Below are positions 42,448 through 52,900 of a stretch of 64,000 nucleotides of DNA, piece after piece. The notes beneath the pieces are model-generated. The model worked only from the letters and a program-made list of their open reading frames with translations, was not told where the DNA came from and did no database searches. Made by a program: the position numbers and the translations under genes. Source of the DNA: Acidobacteriaceae bacterium (GTDB taxonomy: Bacteria; Acidobacteriota; Terriglobia; Terriglobales; Acidobacteriaceae); contig PKVW01000052.1 in assembly GCA_003131585.1 (NCBI GenBank), forward strand, positions 23,010 through 87,009, written 5' to 3'. Position 1 is the stretch's first letter, and every line of letters begins with the position of its first letter.

Positions 42448-43560
42448 TTAGCGCCCGGCGCGGAATGCTTTTCCGGCCCCGCCGGTTTCTCCGTGCCCTT
42501 CCGCGCGCACACAAAGGGCTTGCAAAGTGGCCGAGAGCCCATCCAAAGCCACCACCCGCGTGGCATAGCCGCGCTCGATGGCAGCCTTTGGCATGCCGAA
42601 GACCACACAAGACTCTTCGCTTTGCGCGATGGTCATGCCGCCGGCTTTCTTCACCGCTCCCAGACCTTCCGCGCCGTCATCGCCCATGCCGGTCATCAGC
42701 GCGGCGACGGCTTGGGAGCCGAATTCTTCGGCGACGCTATGGAACAAAACGTCCACGCTGGGCCGGTGGCCATTGACTCGTGCGTCTTCATTGAGCACCA
42801 CAACGTCTCCCATGGTCAGGCGCTTCACTTTTATGTGCCGGCTTCCGGGACAGATCAGCACGCGCCCGGCCTGCAGCGTGTCACCCGATTGGGCTTCCTT
42901 CACGCGCAGCGAACACAACTCGTCCAGACGGCGCGCAAACATGTCGGTGAAGCCCTCGGGCATGTGTTGCACGACTACGATCGTTCCCGGAAAGTCCGGG
43001 GGCAGTTGCGCCAGCAAGAACTCAAGGGCTTGTGGCCCGCCGGTGGAAATTCCGATCGCCACCAATTTGCTCGGCGGGGGTGCGGACTTCCCGGACGAGA
43101 TCTTTTCCGGAGGCGCCGGCGCTCCCCGCAAAGTTGCAGGGCGGACAATCTTGCACTCGGCGGCCGCCTTGATTTTGGCGATCAACTCCGCCGCCGTGTC
43201 GGCCATGTGCGCCGAGGCGTCCTGCGGCTTGGTCACGAAATCGAACGCGCCCAGCCCCAACGCCTTGAAGGTGACCGAAGCGCCTTCGGTGCTGTGGGAG
43301 CTGACGACGATAACCGGCAACGGGTGCCGGCGCATGATCTCTTTCAAAGTATCGATGCCGTTCATGCCCGGCATTTGCAGATCGAGCGTGACTACGTGGG
43401 GTTGCAACTCTTCGATTTTCTTCAGGCAGAAGGTTCCGTCCATCGCGGTGCCCACCACCTCGATCGACGGGTCGGCCTCCAACATCTGCGGGATCAGCTT
43501 ACGCATCAAGGCGGAATCATCCACCACCAGCACGCGTAACTTTTTGATGTCTGGTTTCAT
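42448..43560 (-). CDS. cheB: Chemotaxis protein-glutamate methylesterase CheB
   Basis: 370 residues. Receiver domain with DD at 14-15 and phospho-Asp D60 (VVTLDLQMPG), then a methylesterase domain with catalytic Ser in AIGISTGGPQ, His in VQHMPEGFTDMFARRLD and Asp in MTGMGDDGAEG. Removes methyl groups from receptor glutamates and deamidates glutamines. Start ATG overlaps the cheA stop (ATGA). Confidence 0.95.
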   Translation of the reverse strand: MKPDIKKLRVLVVDDSALMRKLIPQMLEADPSIEVVGTAMDGTFCLKKIEELQPHVVTLDLQMPGMNGIDTLKEIMRRHPLPVIVVSSHSTEGASVTFKALGLGAFDFVTKPQDASAHMADTAAELIAKIKAAAECKIVRPATLRGAPAPPEKISSGKSAPPPSKLVAIGISTGGPQALEFLLAQLPPDFPGTIVVVQHMPEGFTDMFARRLDELCSLRVKEAQSGDTLQAGRVLICPGSRHIKVKRLTMGDVVVLNEDARVNGHRPSVDVLFHSVAEEFGSQAVAALMTGMGDDGAEGLGAVKKAGGMTIAQSEESCVVFGMPKAAIERGYATRVVALDGLSATLQALCVRAEGHGETGGAGKAFRAGR

Positions 43561-45755
43561 GCCCTGCCTCCCGCGGCGCTCAGGGCCAGCCGGGCGCGGT
43601 CGGCAGGGCTCAACAAGAGTCCGTAATTGGTCAGGCCGGCCGCTTCCGGACGAGTACGCGCGGCGTGTTCCACAACCGCCAGCAGATTCAGGATCAGCAC
43701 GACATGCCCGTTGCCCAGAATCGACGCGCCGTTCACCAGATCGGTGGAGAAGGTCTGATCGTCCAAAGCTTTGATGACCAGCTCTTCTTCCCCTTCCAAA
43801 GCGTCGACGACCAGGCCGTATTTCTTCTCGCCGACGGTAATCACCAGGACGAACAGCTTACGCGATTTCCGGTCCGCATCGGGCGCGGAGGCACGTCCGA
43901 GGCGCAGCAGCGGGAGCACCTGGTTGCGCAACTGCAGCACTTCGTAGTTGTCGACCTGGTGGACTTCGGATTCCATGGCGCGGGCAATCTGGCTCACCGC
44001 GTTCAGCGGGATGGCATACAAGCGCTGCTCCACCCAGAACATCAGGGCCTTGATGATGGCCAGCGTGAGCGGCAACTTCAAGCGGAACGTCGTGCCCTGG
44101 CCCACATGAGTCTCCACCTGAATCGTCGCCTTCAGCCGCTGGAGCACGCTTTGCACCACGTCCATCCCGACTCCGCGGCCGGAAACTTCTGTGACCTCCT
44201 CCGCCGTACTGAATCCGGGGCGGAAGATGAGGTCCAGCGTTTCGGCTTCGCTTGAACGCGCCGCTTCTTCCGCCGTTACCATGCCCAGCTCTGTCGCTTT
44301 GGCGCGAATCCTCTGCGCATCGATGCCCCGGCCATCGTCGCTGATCTCGACTACCACCTGATTGCCCTGGTGATAGGCATTCAGCCGGATCTTGCCCCGC
44401 GGCGGTTTGCCCAGCCGGCGGCGTTCTTCGGACGATTCGATGCCGTGACTGACCGCGTTGCGCACTAGATGCGTCAGGGGCTCGGCGATGGCGTCGAGAA
44501 TGCCCTTATCGAGATCGGTCTCTTTCCCGGACAGTTCCAGGTCCACCTCGCGGCCGCACTGCCGCGCCACATCGCGCACGATGCGCGGGAAGCGCCGAAA
44601 CAACTGGTCCACGGGCACCATCCGAATCTTCATCACCGAGCGTTGCAGGTCGTTCAGCACTCTGGACTGGAGGGCCATGGCGTCGGCGAACCTGCCGCGC
44701 AACGGTTCCTTGGGATAGCGCTTGCCAAGCTCGCTGAGCGCCTGCTGCAGCATCGACTTGCCGATGATGAGCTCGCCCACCAGGTTGAGCACGTTGTCAA
44801 TCCGCCCCGCTTCCACGCGCAGGATGTTTTCCACCAGAGTCTGAGGCAAAGGTTCCGGCGCCGGGGCTGGGGTTCCCGAAGCTGGGGTTCCCGAAGCCAG
44901 ACCTGTCGAAGCCAGACCTGTCGAAGCTGGAGCCGCCGAAGTTGCCACTTCGGGCACGGGTACCGCCGACTGCTCGGCGATTTTCGCGGGCGCCGTGGCG
45001 GGCGAGGCGGCCTCGATCAGGGTCACGCTGATCTCGCCCGCGATGGTCGGAATGTGGCACTTGGCGGCAATCTGTTCGTTCGAATGTGAGCTGGCAAATA
45101 AGAAATCTACTTGCTTGGAGGCGGCTGGCGATTTCGCGTCCGGCCGCACCACCAGGACTTGTCCGATCCCGCTGATCGCGTTCTGAATCAGCTGCCGCGC
45201 GGCGATCGGCATGGTGCAGTGGGGATCGATCTTCACCACGATGTCGTACAGTGCCAAGCCGGCAGCCTGCGCCCGGGCCAGGGCGCGCTTCTCCGCATCC
45301 GTCCAGTCTTTGCCTGATCGCGGGGCAGGCTCGGCGGGCTTTTTTTTGCGCCGCTCTTTTTTGGCCGCCGGGGCCGCGGTCAGCTCGTTGATTCTTTGCC
45401 GCAGAGCTTCCGTGGCGGGCATCGGGCCGCCGCCATGGTAGGCGGCGAGCATCTCCGCAAAAACGTCTGCGGCCGCAAGAGCGATTTCGGCCACTGCTTC
45501 ATGGCCAGCCGCGCTCTCCAGCGAAAGCGCATCCTCGAAGTGGTGTGCCAGTTCGCTCAACTCGCGCAGCCCGCAAGCCGCCGAGTCGCCCTTCAGTGTG
45601 TGCACCGTCCGGCGGATCGAACGCACGATTTCCTCATCGCCGGGATGATTCTCCAGCTTCAGAGATTCCTCGTTCAGCGCCTGCAGCAATTCCTGCGAGG
45701 TCTCAAAAAACAGCTCCCGCAGTTCCGTTCCACGCTCATCGGGAGGATTCGTCAC
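43557..45755 (-). CDS. cheA: Chemotaxis histidine kinase CheA
   Basis: 732 residues, longer than E. coli CheA because of linkers. HPt domain with phospho-His H52 (RTVHTLKGDSAACG); a middle domain (about 165-250); dimerisation and catalytic domains (LVRNAVSHGIESSEERR N box, DDGRGID, GRGVGMDVV, GTTFRLKLPLTLAI); C-terminal CheW-like domain. The P2-P3 linker near 44870-44930 is a 15-base tandem repeat (STGLASTGLASGTPASGTPA). Start GTG overlaps the cheR stop. Confidence 0.95.
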   Translation of the reverse strand: MTNPPDERGTELRELFFETSQELLQALNEESLKLENHPGDEEIVRSIRRTVHTLKGDSAACGLRELSELAHHFEDALSLESAAGHEAVAEIALAAADVFAEMLAAYHGGGPMPATEALRQRINELTAAPAAKKERRKKKPAEPAPRSGKDWTDAEKRALARAQAAGLALYDIVVKIDPHCTMPIAARQLIQNAISGIGQVLVVRPDAKSPAASKQVDFLFASSHSNEQIAAKCHIPTIAGEISVTLIEAASPATAPAKIAEQSAVPVPEVATSAAPASTGLASTGLASGTPASGTPAPAPEPLPQTLVENILRVEAGRIDNVLNLVGELIIGKSMLQQALSELGKRYPKEPLRGRFADAMALQSRVLNDLQRSVMKIRMVPVDQLFRRFPRIVRDVARQCGREVDLELSGKETDLDKGILDAIAEPLTHLVRNAVSHGIESSEERRRLGKPPRGKIRLNAYHQGNQVVVEISDDGRGIDAQRIRAKATELGMVTAEEAARSSEAETLDLIFRPGFSTAEEVTEVSGRGVGMDVVQSVLQRLKATIQVETHVGQGTTFRLKLPLTLAIIKALMFWVEQRLYAIPLNAVSQIARAMESEVHQVDNYEVLQLRNQVLPLLRLGRASAPDADRKSRKLFVLVITVGEKKYGLVVDALEGEEELVIKALDDQTFSTDLVNGASILGNGHVVLILNLLAVVEHAARTRPEAAGLTNYGLLLSPADRARLALSAAGGRA

Positions 45756-46663
45756 TCTCGCACCTCGATCCGCTGGTAAGCCGTGCCGCTGTTTCGGTGC
45801 ACCATATGGAACTTCTCTGTCAAGCCCAGCAAGCTCTCCGCGTGGCCCACGAACAGGTAGCCGCCGGGATTCAGGCAGCGATAAAACTTTTCGATCAGCC
45901 GCTTCTGCTCCGCTTCGTCGAAGTACATCATCACGTTGCGGCAGAAGATCACGTCATTGCGCTGCGGCAGGTATTCTGTCTTCAGATTGTGAAAGTCGAA
46001 GTGGACCATCTCTTTGAGCGCTTTCTTGACCGCATAGCGGTCGCCGACCTTATCGAAGTAACGGAGGCGGAAAGTGTAGTCAACGGCCGCCATCTGATGC
46101 TCGCTGTAAATCCCTTCCTGCCCGGTCCGGAGCACCGAATAACTGATGTCGCTGGCCAGGATCTCCACCCGCCAGGGCGGGGGGATGAGCGGCTTGGGCA
46201 GCGCCATCTCCACCGGTAGCGGATTGCGCAGGTAGTAGTAGGCCAGCGTGTCGGCCGCCATCATGCCCAGCGTGTAGGCCTCCTGTCCGGTGGAGCAGCC
46301 CGCGCTCCACACCCGAATCGAATATTCCCGGTGCGCCTGCTTTTGTTTCAGCATCTCCTCCAGCACGTATTTCTGGAACAGGTCCAACTGGGCCTTGTGC
46401 CGAAAAAAGCTGGTTTCGTTGACCGTCAGGTTCTCCACCAGCTTGGCCAGTTCCGCCCTCCCTTCTTGGCTGATCAGCAGCCGGTAATAGGAGTAGAAGG
46501 AATCGACGCGGCATTCCTTCAGGCGCCGCAGCAGGCGGTCCTGCAGGAAATGCGTGCGGCGGTCGTCGAAGTGCATGCCGCACTCCTGATACACCAGCGC
46601 CTGCAACAGCCGCAGTTCCGCTTCCGTCAAGATAGGAGCACGCGCCGCTCCGAATGTACTCAT
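45752..46663 (-). CDS. cheR: Chemotaxis receptor methyltransferase CheR
   Basis: 303 residues. N-terminal helical domain (LTEAELRLLQALVYQECGMH, RRTHFLQDRLLRRLKE) and a SAM-dependent methyltransferase domain with NETSFFRHKAQLDLFQKYVL, RVWSAGCSTGQEAYTLGMM (SAM motif), and NDVIFCRNVMMYFDEAEQ. Adds methyl groups to receptor glutamates. GAGAG before ATG. Overlaps cheA by four bases. Confidence 0.95.
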   Translation of the reverse strand: MSTFGAARAPILTEAELRLLQALVYQECGMHFDDRRTHFLQDRLLRRLKECRVDSFYSYYRLLISQEGRAELAKLVENLTVNETSFFRHKAQLDLFQKYVLEEMLKQKQAHREYSIRVWSAGCSTGQEAYTLGMMAADTLAYYYLRNPLPVEMALPKPLIPPPWRVEILASDISYSVLRTGQEGIYSEHQMAAVDYTFRLRYFDKVGDRYAVKKALKEMVHFDFHNLKTEYLPQRNDVIFCRNVMMYFDEAEQKRLIEKFYRCLNPGGYLFVGHAESLLGLTEKFHMVHRNSGTAYQRIEVRE

Positions 46664-46755
46664 GCTTTCTCTCGTTCCACGGGCCTGTGTTTCACTCCCT
46701 GTCGGTCGGGCAGGCCATCGGCATCGCTCAGCGCCGAAGCTTAGCGCCCCGAAGT

Positions 46756-47256
46756 TTAGCGCGCCGAGGCTCCGCGCGCTTCCGCCTTAGCAGTCTTGCT
46801 TTCCGCGCTCCCGCTTTCCAGTAGCAGGCTGGCCGGAGCCAACAGTTTGCTCATGTCCAGCAACACGATCAGGCGGCCTCGCACCTTGCCTAATCCCGTG
46901 ACACAGTTCAATCCGCCTTCCTGGAATACGGCGGGCGGAGCCTCGACGTCTTCGCTCGGAATCTTCATTACCTCGCACGCCGCGTCCACGATCAGTCCGG
47001 CGAGCTTGCCGGAGTGCTCTACTACCAGAATCCGGTTCTGCTTTTTCAGCTTGGCCTCCTTATCGCCGAAGCGCTTGCGCAGGTCCATCACCGAGACGAT
47101 CTTGCCCCGAAGGTTAATCACGCCCTCGAGATAATCGGGCGCGTCGGGGACGGCGGTGATCTCCGGCACCCGGACGATTTCGTGCAGCGAGGTGATGGGC
47201 ACGCCATAGGTCTCGCGCCCGACCTGGAAACCCACGATATGGAGTTCGCGGTTCAT
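46756..47256 (-). CDS. cheW: Chemotaxis coupling protein CheW
   Basis: 166 residues. CheW fold: IVGFQVGRETYGVPITSLHE, ITAVPDAPDYLEGVINLRGKI, LRKRFGDKEAK, LAGLIVDAACEVMKIPSED, VTGLGKVRGRLIVLLDMSKL. Links receptors to CheA. The last 20 residues (SGSAESKTAKAEARGASAR) are a low-complexity tail. 93 bases separate it from cheR. Confidence 0.95.
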   Translation of the reverse strand: MNRELHIVGFQVGRETYGVPITSLHEIVRVPEITAVPDAPDYLEGVINLRGKIVSVMDLRKRFGDKEAKLKKQNRILVVEHSGKLAGLIVDAACEVMKIPSEDVEAPPAVFQEGGLNCVTGLGKVRGRLIVLLDMSKLLAPASLLLESGSAESKTAKAEARGASAR

Positions 47257-47264
47257 CGTTTGTT

Positions 47265-49250
47265 CTAGTAGCGGCTGGCGGCCGCCGCCCGGCGGGCGTG
47301 CTGCGATTTCTCGTCGGCCGCGGTCTGCCGCGAGGCCGAAGCGTCGTCCAGCGTGAAGCGGTCCATGAAGTCGAGCAGGCCGCGCGACATTTTCGACATC
47401 TGCTCCGCCGAAGCCGCCAGCTCGGTCGAGCCCGAGGTGGACTGCTGCACCAGCTCGCGCATCCGCTCCATGGCTTTGACCACGGCCTGCGCTCCCGAAG
47501 CCTGTTCCTCCACCGCCGAGTTGATTTCGTGGGTAATTTCGTTCAGCCGGGTAGTGGCCCGGGCGATCTGCGACGAGCCATGCGATTGTTCGTTGGTGGC
47601 CGCGCCGATTTCCTGGGCGAACTTGTACACCTCGGTGACCACGTTCGAGATCTTGCGCAGCGCCGAGTTCAGTTCGCCGCCCAGATCCAGGCCTTCGTTC
47701 ACGATCCCGGTCGAGCGGTCCATGTTTTCCACGGCCTTGCGCGCTTCCTTCTGAATGCTCTGAATCAGTTCGGAGATTTCCTTGGTCGATTGCGCCGACT
47801 TTTCCGCCAGCTTGCGAACTTCGTCGGCCACCACCGCGAAGCCCAGGCCGTGCTCGCCGGCGCGCGCCGCCTCGATGGCCGCGTTCAACGCCAGCAGGTT
47901 GGTCTGCTCCGCCAGATCGTCGATGACTTCGATGATCTTTCCAATGTCGTCGGCGCGCTGTCCCAGAGCTCCGATGATTTCTCCCGAGGAGGTGATGGTC
48001 GCATTGATGCGGTTCAAGCCGTCGGTGGCCTTTTCCATGGTGGCAATGCCGCTGTGAACCTCTTCGCGCGAGCGGTTCGAGATGTCGAGCAGCACCTTGG
48101 CCGTATCGGCCACGCGCTGGATGGAAGCCACCATCTGGTCGATGGACGCCGAAGTCTCGCTCACGCTGGAAGCTTGCACCTGCGTGCTCTTCACCATGTT
48201 CTGCACGTTCACGCTCATCTCGTGCATGGTGCTGGTGACCTCGTCGATGGCCGAGGAAGCCTGGAGGCCGATCTTGGCCGAATCGTCGGATGCGTTGGCC
48301 ACCTGCCCGGATGCGCTGGCCACCTGCGACGAAGCGTCGCGCACGCTCCGTACCAGCCGGCCCAGGCCTTCCACCATGCGCGCGAATGCGTTGCCCAGCG
48401 TATCGTGCGGGGAGCGCGGCTTGACCTCAACCGTGAGATCTCCGCCGGCAATCGATTCGGAGACGCCCGCCATCTCTTTGAGATAGCTGACCATCTTGGC
48501 GAAGGTGCGCGCCAGTTCTCCGATCTCGTCCTCGCGCTTCACGTCGATACTGTGCTCCAGATCGCCCGTGTCGCCAATTTGCCGCGAAACCTTCATCAGA
48601 TTGGTCAGCGGTTCCGTGATCGACTTGGCGGTGGTAAAGGCAACCACCACACCCAGTCCCAGAGCAAGCAGGGTGCTTACCACAGCGGCCAGGATCGTCC
48701 ACGCACTGGCGGTCTCATCCGATTTGCGCCGGGCTTCGACCAGCTTGCGGTTTTCCCCGTCGGCCACGTCGAGCACGTCCGTCGAATTCTTCACCCATGA
48801 GGAAGCGTCTTTCTGAAGGTAGTAAATCTGCAATTCGGCGACGGTCGCGTTGCCCGAATCCACGTCCTTGCGTTTGTCGATCAGAGGCTGCGCGAACTCC
48901 TTGCCCCAGGCTTGTTCCAGTTGTTCCACCTTGGCCAGTGCCGACCGCTCCTGCTCGGAGTTGGCCAGCGACTTGCCCTGTTGCAGTTTTTCACTGAGCG
49001 TGCGCAGGCCTTCATTCATCCGGTCCACTTCCCGGGTGTCTCCACTCAGCAGGTAGTTGCTCAAATAGAGGCGGTTCTGCATCATCTGGAAGCGCACCTC
49101 GTTGGTGGCGTCGGCCAACTCGAGCGAGGCTGTGGCCGCGGCCTTCGCGGCATGCTCCCGCTGCACCGCCAGCAGGTTTACCAGGAACAGCACCACCGTC
49201 ATGCTGAGGATGATTCCGAAGTTCACATACAGCTTCTTGCCGATTGTCAT
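47265..49250 (-). CDS. Methyl-accepting chemotaxis protein (MCP)
   Basis: 661 residues. Membrane segment at 9-30 (NFGIILSMTVVLFLVNLLAV), periplasmic helical four-helix-bundle ligand domain (about 31-185), second segment near 185-210 (ILAAVVSTLLALGLGVVVAF), HAMP (TAKSITEPLTNLMKVSRQI), a second HAMP-like stretch, and the signalling domain with the hairpin tip DLAEQTNLLALNAAIEAARA and GLGFAVVADEVRKLAEKS. Only receptor gene in the operon. Confidence 0.95.
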   Translation of the reverse strand: MTIGKKLYVNFGIILSMTVVLFLVNLLAVQREHAAKAAATASLELADATNEVRFQMMQNRLYLSNYLLSGDTREVDRMNEGLRTLSEKLQQGKSLANSEQERSALAKVEQLEQAWGKEFAQPLIDKRKDVDSGNATVAELQIYYLQKDASSWVKNSTDVLDVADGENRKLVEARRKSDETASAWTILAAVVSTLLALGLGVVVAFTTAKSITEPLTNLMKVSRQIGDTGDLEHSIDVKREDEIGELARTFAKMVSYLKEMAGVSESIAGGDLTVEVKPRSPHDTLGNAFARMVEGLGRLVRSVRDASSQVASASGQVANASDDSAKIGLQASSAIDEVTSTMHEMSVNVQNMVKSTQVQASSVSETSASIDQMVASIQRVADTAKVLLDISNRSREEVHSGIATMEKATDGLNRINATITSSGEIIGALGQRADDIGKIIEVIDDLAEQTNLLALNAAIEAARAGEHGLGFAVVADEVRKLAEKSAQSTKEISELIQSIQKEARKAVENMDRSTGIVNEGLDLGGELNSALRKISNVVTEVYKFAQEIGAATNEQSHGSSQIARATTRLNEITHEINSAVEEQASGAQAVVKAMERMRELVQQSTSGSTELAASAEQMSKMSRGLLDFMDRFTLDDASASRQTAADEKSQHARRAAAASRY

Positions 49251-49285
49251 GCCGTTTCCTCCCGGCCGCCTGTCTGCCCCTTGCC

Positions 49286-49624
49286 CTATTGATGAGGTTC
49301 GAACTTGAAATCTACGACGCCCGAGCTCTCCATCGCCGCCGGCTCAAAGCGCCACTTCTTGACTGCATCCAGCGCGGCATTGGCCAGCACCGGATGTCCG
49401 CCCACTACCTTCGCATCCTTCACCGTGCCATTCGGCGCAACCACTACCTCCACCTTCACCGTGCCCGTGATGTTCATCTTCCGCGCCAGTTCGGGATACA
49501 CCGGCTGAACTTTGCTCTTAGCCCGGCGCACGATTTCGCTTTGCGCCTCTTGGGCTCGAAGCCCCGCTACCCCCGGCCCAGCCGTCATTGCCATTACTGC
49601 CAACAGCGCTCCCGTCTTCCGCAA
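49286..49624 (-). CDS. TonB C-terminal domain protein
   Basis: 112 residues. N-terminal signal or anchor (LRKTGALLAVMAMTAGPGVA), then a TonB-type C-terminal domain VQPVYPELARKMNITGTVKV, VVVAPNGTVKDAKVVGGHPV, LDAVKKWRFEPA. TTG 49624 has AGGAGG nine bases upstream and is a better start than the upstream open frame (to 49684). Sits at the head of the chemosensory operon, 35 bases before the MCP; an odd partner for it. Not a full-length TonB. Confidence 0.8.
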   Translation of the reverse strand: MRKTGALLAVMAMTAGPGVAGLRAQEAQSEIVRRAKSKVQPVYPELARKMNITGTVKVEVVVAPNGTVKDAKVVGGHPVLANAALDAVKKWRFEPAAMESSGVVDFKFEPHQ

Positions 49625-49990
49625 AGATACAGGTCCTCCTTGGCAATAATCCTGGTGACCCCAACGGAGCAACGCCGGGGCCACGCGTCGGCTTTTGAAA
49701 AAACCAAGGTAACCATCGGGATACGATTGAAAAATAAATACTTAATGCGATCGCGCCGGGCTCTCCTGTCCGATGATGCAGAATTAGCCCTGTCTCACGG
49801 TCGGCTGATGCGCGTCATGGATTCTCATACTGAGATCCCAGCGCCCCGTTTTTCTCGGCATTTCACACTTAGGCACCCACCCACCTATTTCCCTTGACTC
49901 AAATTGAGATGGCGGGATAGTTTTCCATTAGATTCAATCACTTGTGAGAATCGTTAAAATCCTGTGTCGGAGAGTGGTGGCGCTCTGAAG
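49625..49990. other. Divergent promoter region of chemosensory operon and kinase gene
   Basis: Promoters for both the minus-strand operon and the plus-strand kinase lie here. The only clear boxes are listed separately at 49896. No gene. Confidence 0.5.
49896..49924 (+). promoter_or_regulatory. Candidate sigma-70 promoter for the multi-sensor kinase
   Basis: TTGACT (49896-49901), 17-base spacer, ATAGTT (49919-49924). Spacing is ideal; the -10 is weak. The transcript would start near 49931, about 60 bases before the ATG at 49991. Confidence 0.4.
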
Positions 49991-52900
49991 ATGGCCGAAG
50001 GCAATGCGAAGGCGCCATCGCCGGAAGTCCGCGCCCCAGCCAACTCCGACGATGCCTTTCAAAAACTCCTTCTGCGGATCGCCGCCCAGGCCGCACAACG
50101 CGCCGACGCCGCCTCGCTGATCCACCTGTTTTGCCGCGCCACCCGCGAGTTTTTCCAGGTCAGCGGCGTTTATTTCTGGCGGCGCCACGCGGGCGACGAA
50201 CTCGTCGGTGAACAGGCCGACGGAAAGCTGGCCGAGCGTTTCGTAGGCCTCCGCCTGCTCCCCCAACAGAGCGCCGTCACGGCAGAGGCCGTGCGGGACC
50301 GTCGGACGATCTTCGTCAACCAGGTGCAATCGAGCCCGACCTTCCCTGCGGCGCGCCAGTTTGAGGCCCGCTCCCTGATGGCTGCTCCTCTGGTGGTCTT
50401 CGATGAAGTCATCGGCGCGGCGACGTTTTTGCATGATTCCGATGAAGCATTTTTTAATGAGGACCTCGCCGCCAAGGCCACCATTCTGGCCGGGCAACTG
50501 GGCAGCTTGCTGGAAGCAACCCGGCTCGGCGAAGCCTCGCGCGAGGAGCACCGCCGGGCCGAAATCCTCACCGAGGTCGCCCACGCCCTGCATGGGACTC
50601 CAGATGTGGCCGCAGTCCTCGAGGCGCTGGCGGATCGTCTCCGGCTGCTGTTGCGTACGCGACTGGTCTCGGTTCTCCTGCGCCGCGAGGGGCCCTTCGA
50701 ATTGCGCGCCGTATCCGCCGAAACGCCCCAGCTTGCCAATTCCTTCCGGGCAGGGCATGACCGCCAGACCATTCGCTTCGCCGCCGATCTGGCGCAACGT
50801 GCCGTTTCCGCCGGAGAGTCTCTTACCATCTCGATCAGTGGCGATCAGCACTCGCTCGGCAGCCTGGTCTCCCCCGGAATGCTGATTGCCGCGCCCTTTC
50901 GCACGGCGCGCACTCAGGGGGCGATTCTCGTCTATCCGCGTCACGACGGAGTCTTCACCGCCGAGGAGAAGTCGCTGGTATCGGCCATCTCCGGCTTCGG
51001 CGCGGTCGCCCTCGCTCACGCCGAGCTCAGTGCCACCGCGCAAGCGCAGGCCCACGAACTCCACCAATTACTTGAGATCTCTTCCGAGCTTAGCTCCAGC
51101 GGCGATCTCGAACATTTTCTACAGGCTTTCGTGGTGCGCGCCGCCGACTTTCTCGGTTTTGGCCGTTGTTTCATCGCCCTGCTCGAAGACGGGCAGTTCC
51201 GCGTTCGCCACGCCGTCATCCGGGGCGAGTCGCGCCGCATGGATACCGCTTACCCGGAGGGCATCGCCACGCGCGCCCTACGGGCGAAAGAGGTCTTCTG
51301 GTCCGATGATGTCAGAGAGCTGGTGGGCGCGAATCTGGAGGTTATCGCTGAATACCAAGCCCGGCAGTTGCTGGCGGTTCCTCTATTGGGCGCCGACGGA
51401 ACGGTGCTCGGCATGTTCGGTGTGCTCGATCGTCTCGACGACACCGGCATCTCCCAACAGGACATTCGTCGCGCCCGCGCCCTGACGGCTCAAGTTTCGG
51501 TGGTTCTCGAAGTCGCGCACAATCTGCACCAATCCGAGCAGCACCGCCGGCGCTCCCAGGCGCTCACGCGGCTGGCGCGCGAGATCGATGGTCTGTTGCG
51601 CCTGCCGGATTTCGCCCGCAAGTTTGTCGAGCGCGCCATCGAATTAGCTGGAGCCCGCGCGGGTGCGGTCGCTCTGTTTCAGGATGGACGATTCCAGACG
51701 CTCGCGCTGCACCCACTGCTCCCGGCAACTGGCCCCACGGCCGCGTCGAGCGAACCTCGCCTGCCGGAGAGCCGGCCTGAGGAGACTCGCCTTGCCCGTC
51801 GCCCCAGCCCGGATCACTCCACCCACGATCGCCCCAACCAAGATTATCCAAACCAAGATCATCCAAACCAAGATTATCCAAACCAAGATCATCCAAACCA
51901 GGATCATCTCACTCAAGATCCTCCCAGCCAGGATCGCACCGTCGCAGCCCACGCAGTCGCAACCCCTGCCCGCGCCGAAGATCGCGCTCTGCAGCAGCGA
52001 TTGGTTCAGGCCTTTTCCGAGTTGGTCGCGAAACGGGCGGAGGCTATCGTCTCTGGCTCCGCTGGCGAACTGTTCGGTCCGGAACTAGCCTCGAGTTTAG
52101 GCTGGAGCGATTGCGTGGTAGTGCGTCTTCCCGGCTCCAACGGTGAGCTCGCCGGTTTGCTCTGCCTCTCCGGGCGCGCCCGCCCTCTCGCCGCGGAAGA
52201 CCGCGACCTCCTCCAAGCCATTGCCGGCCACGCCGCCATGGCTCTGGAAAATGCCCGCTTGTTCACTCGCATCGAACAGGCCAACCGCCACTGGGTGGAA
52301 ATCTTTGACGCGATCACCGACTCCATCGTGGTGCACGACGAGGCCGACAAGGTCCTGCGCGTGAACCGCTCTCTGGCGGCCATGATCGGGGTTGCCCCCA
52401 GCGCGCTGATCGGCGTCAACATGCGCGCTCTGCTGGCTCTGACCAGTGAAGCCGCGCTTTATTCCTGCCCTTTTTGCCGCTCCATGGGCGACGATAGTGA
52501 CGAATTCGTTCATCCCTCCCTGGACCGCACTTATCTGGTTTCGACCTCGCGCGTGCACGGCGCTTCCGGAGAAAATCTGCAAACGATTCACGTGCTCAAG
52601 GATGTCACGGACCGCCGCGAGGCCGAGCGCCGTTACCGCGAATTGTTCGATAACATCCAGGAAGGCCTGTTCTTCAGCACGCCTGAAGGCCGCTTTATCG
52701 AAGTCAACGATGCCCTGGTGGCGATGCTGGGCTATTCCAGCCGCGAAGAACTCTTGCAGGTTGATATCCCGACCCAGGTCTATTTTTCTCCCGAGCAGCG
52801 CCAGCGCTACGCCGAGGCCCTCGAAAAAGATGGCCATCTGCGCAACTTTGAAGCCACGCTTCGCCGCAAGAACGGTTCTCCGATCTACGTCCTCATCAAC

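Noticed and set aside
47298..48800. 500-codon plus-strand open frame across the MCP gene
   Set aside because: Antisense shadow of the MCP; composition is Arg/His-rich with no family motif.
51833..51937. Seven regular 15-bp repeats taken for a CRISPR array
   Set aside because: Repeats are continuous, without spacers, and in frame inside a coding gene.
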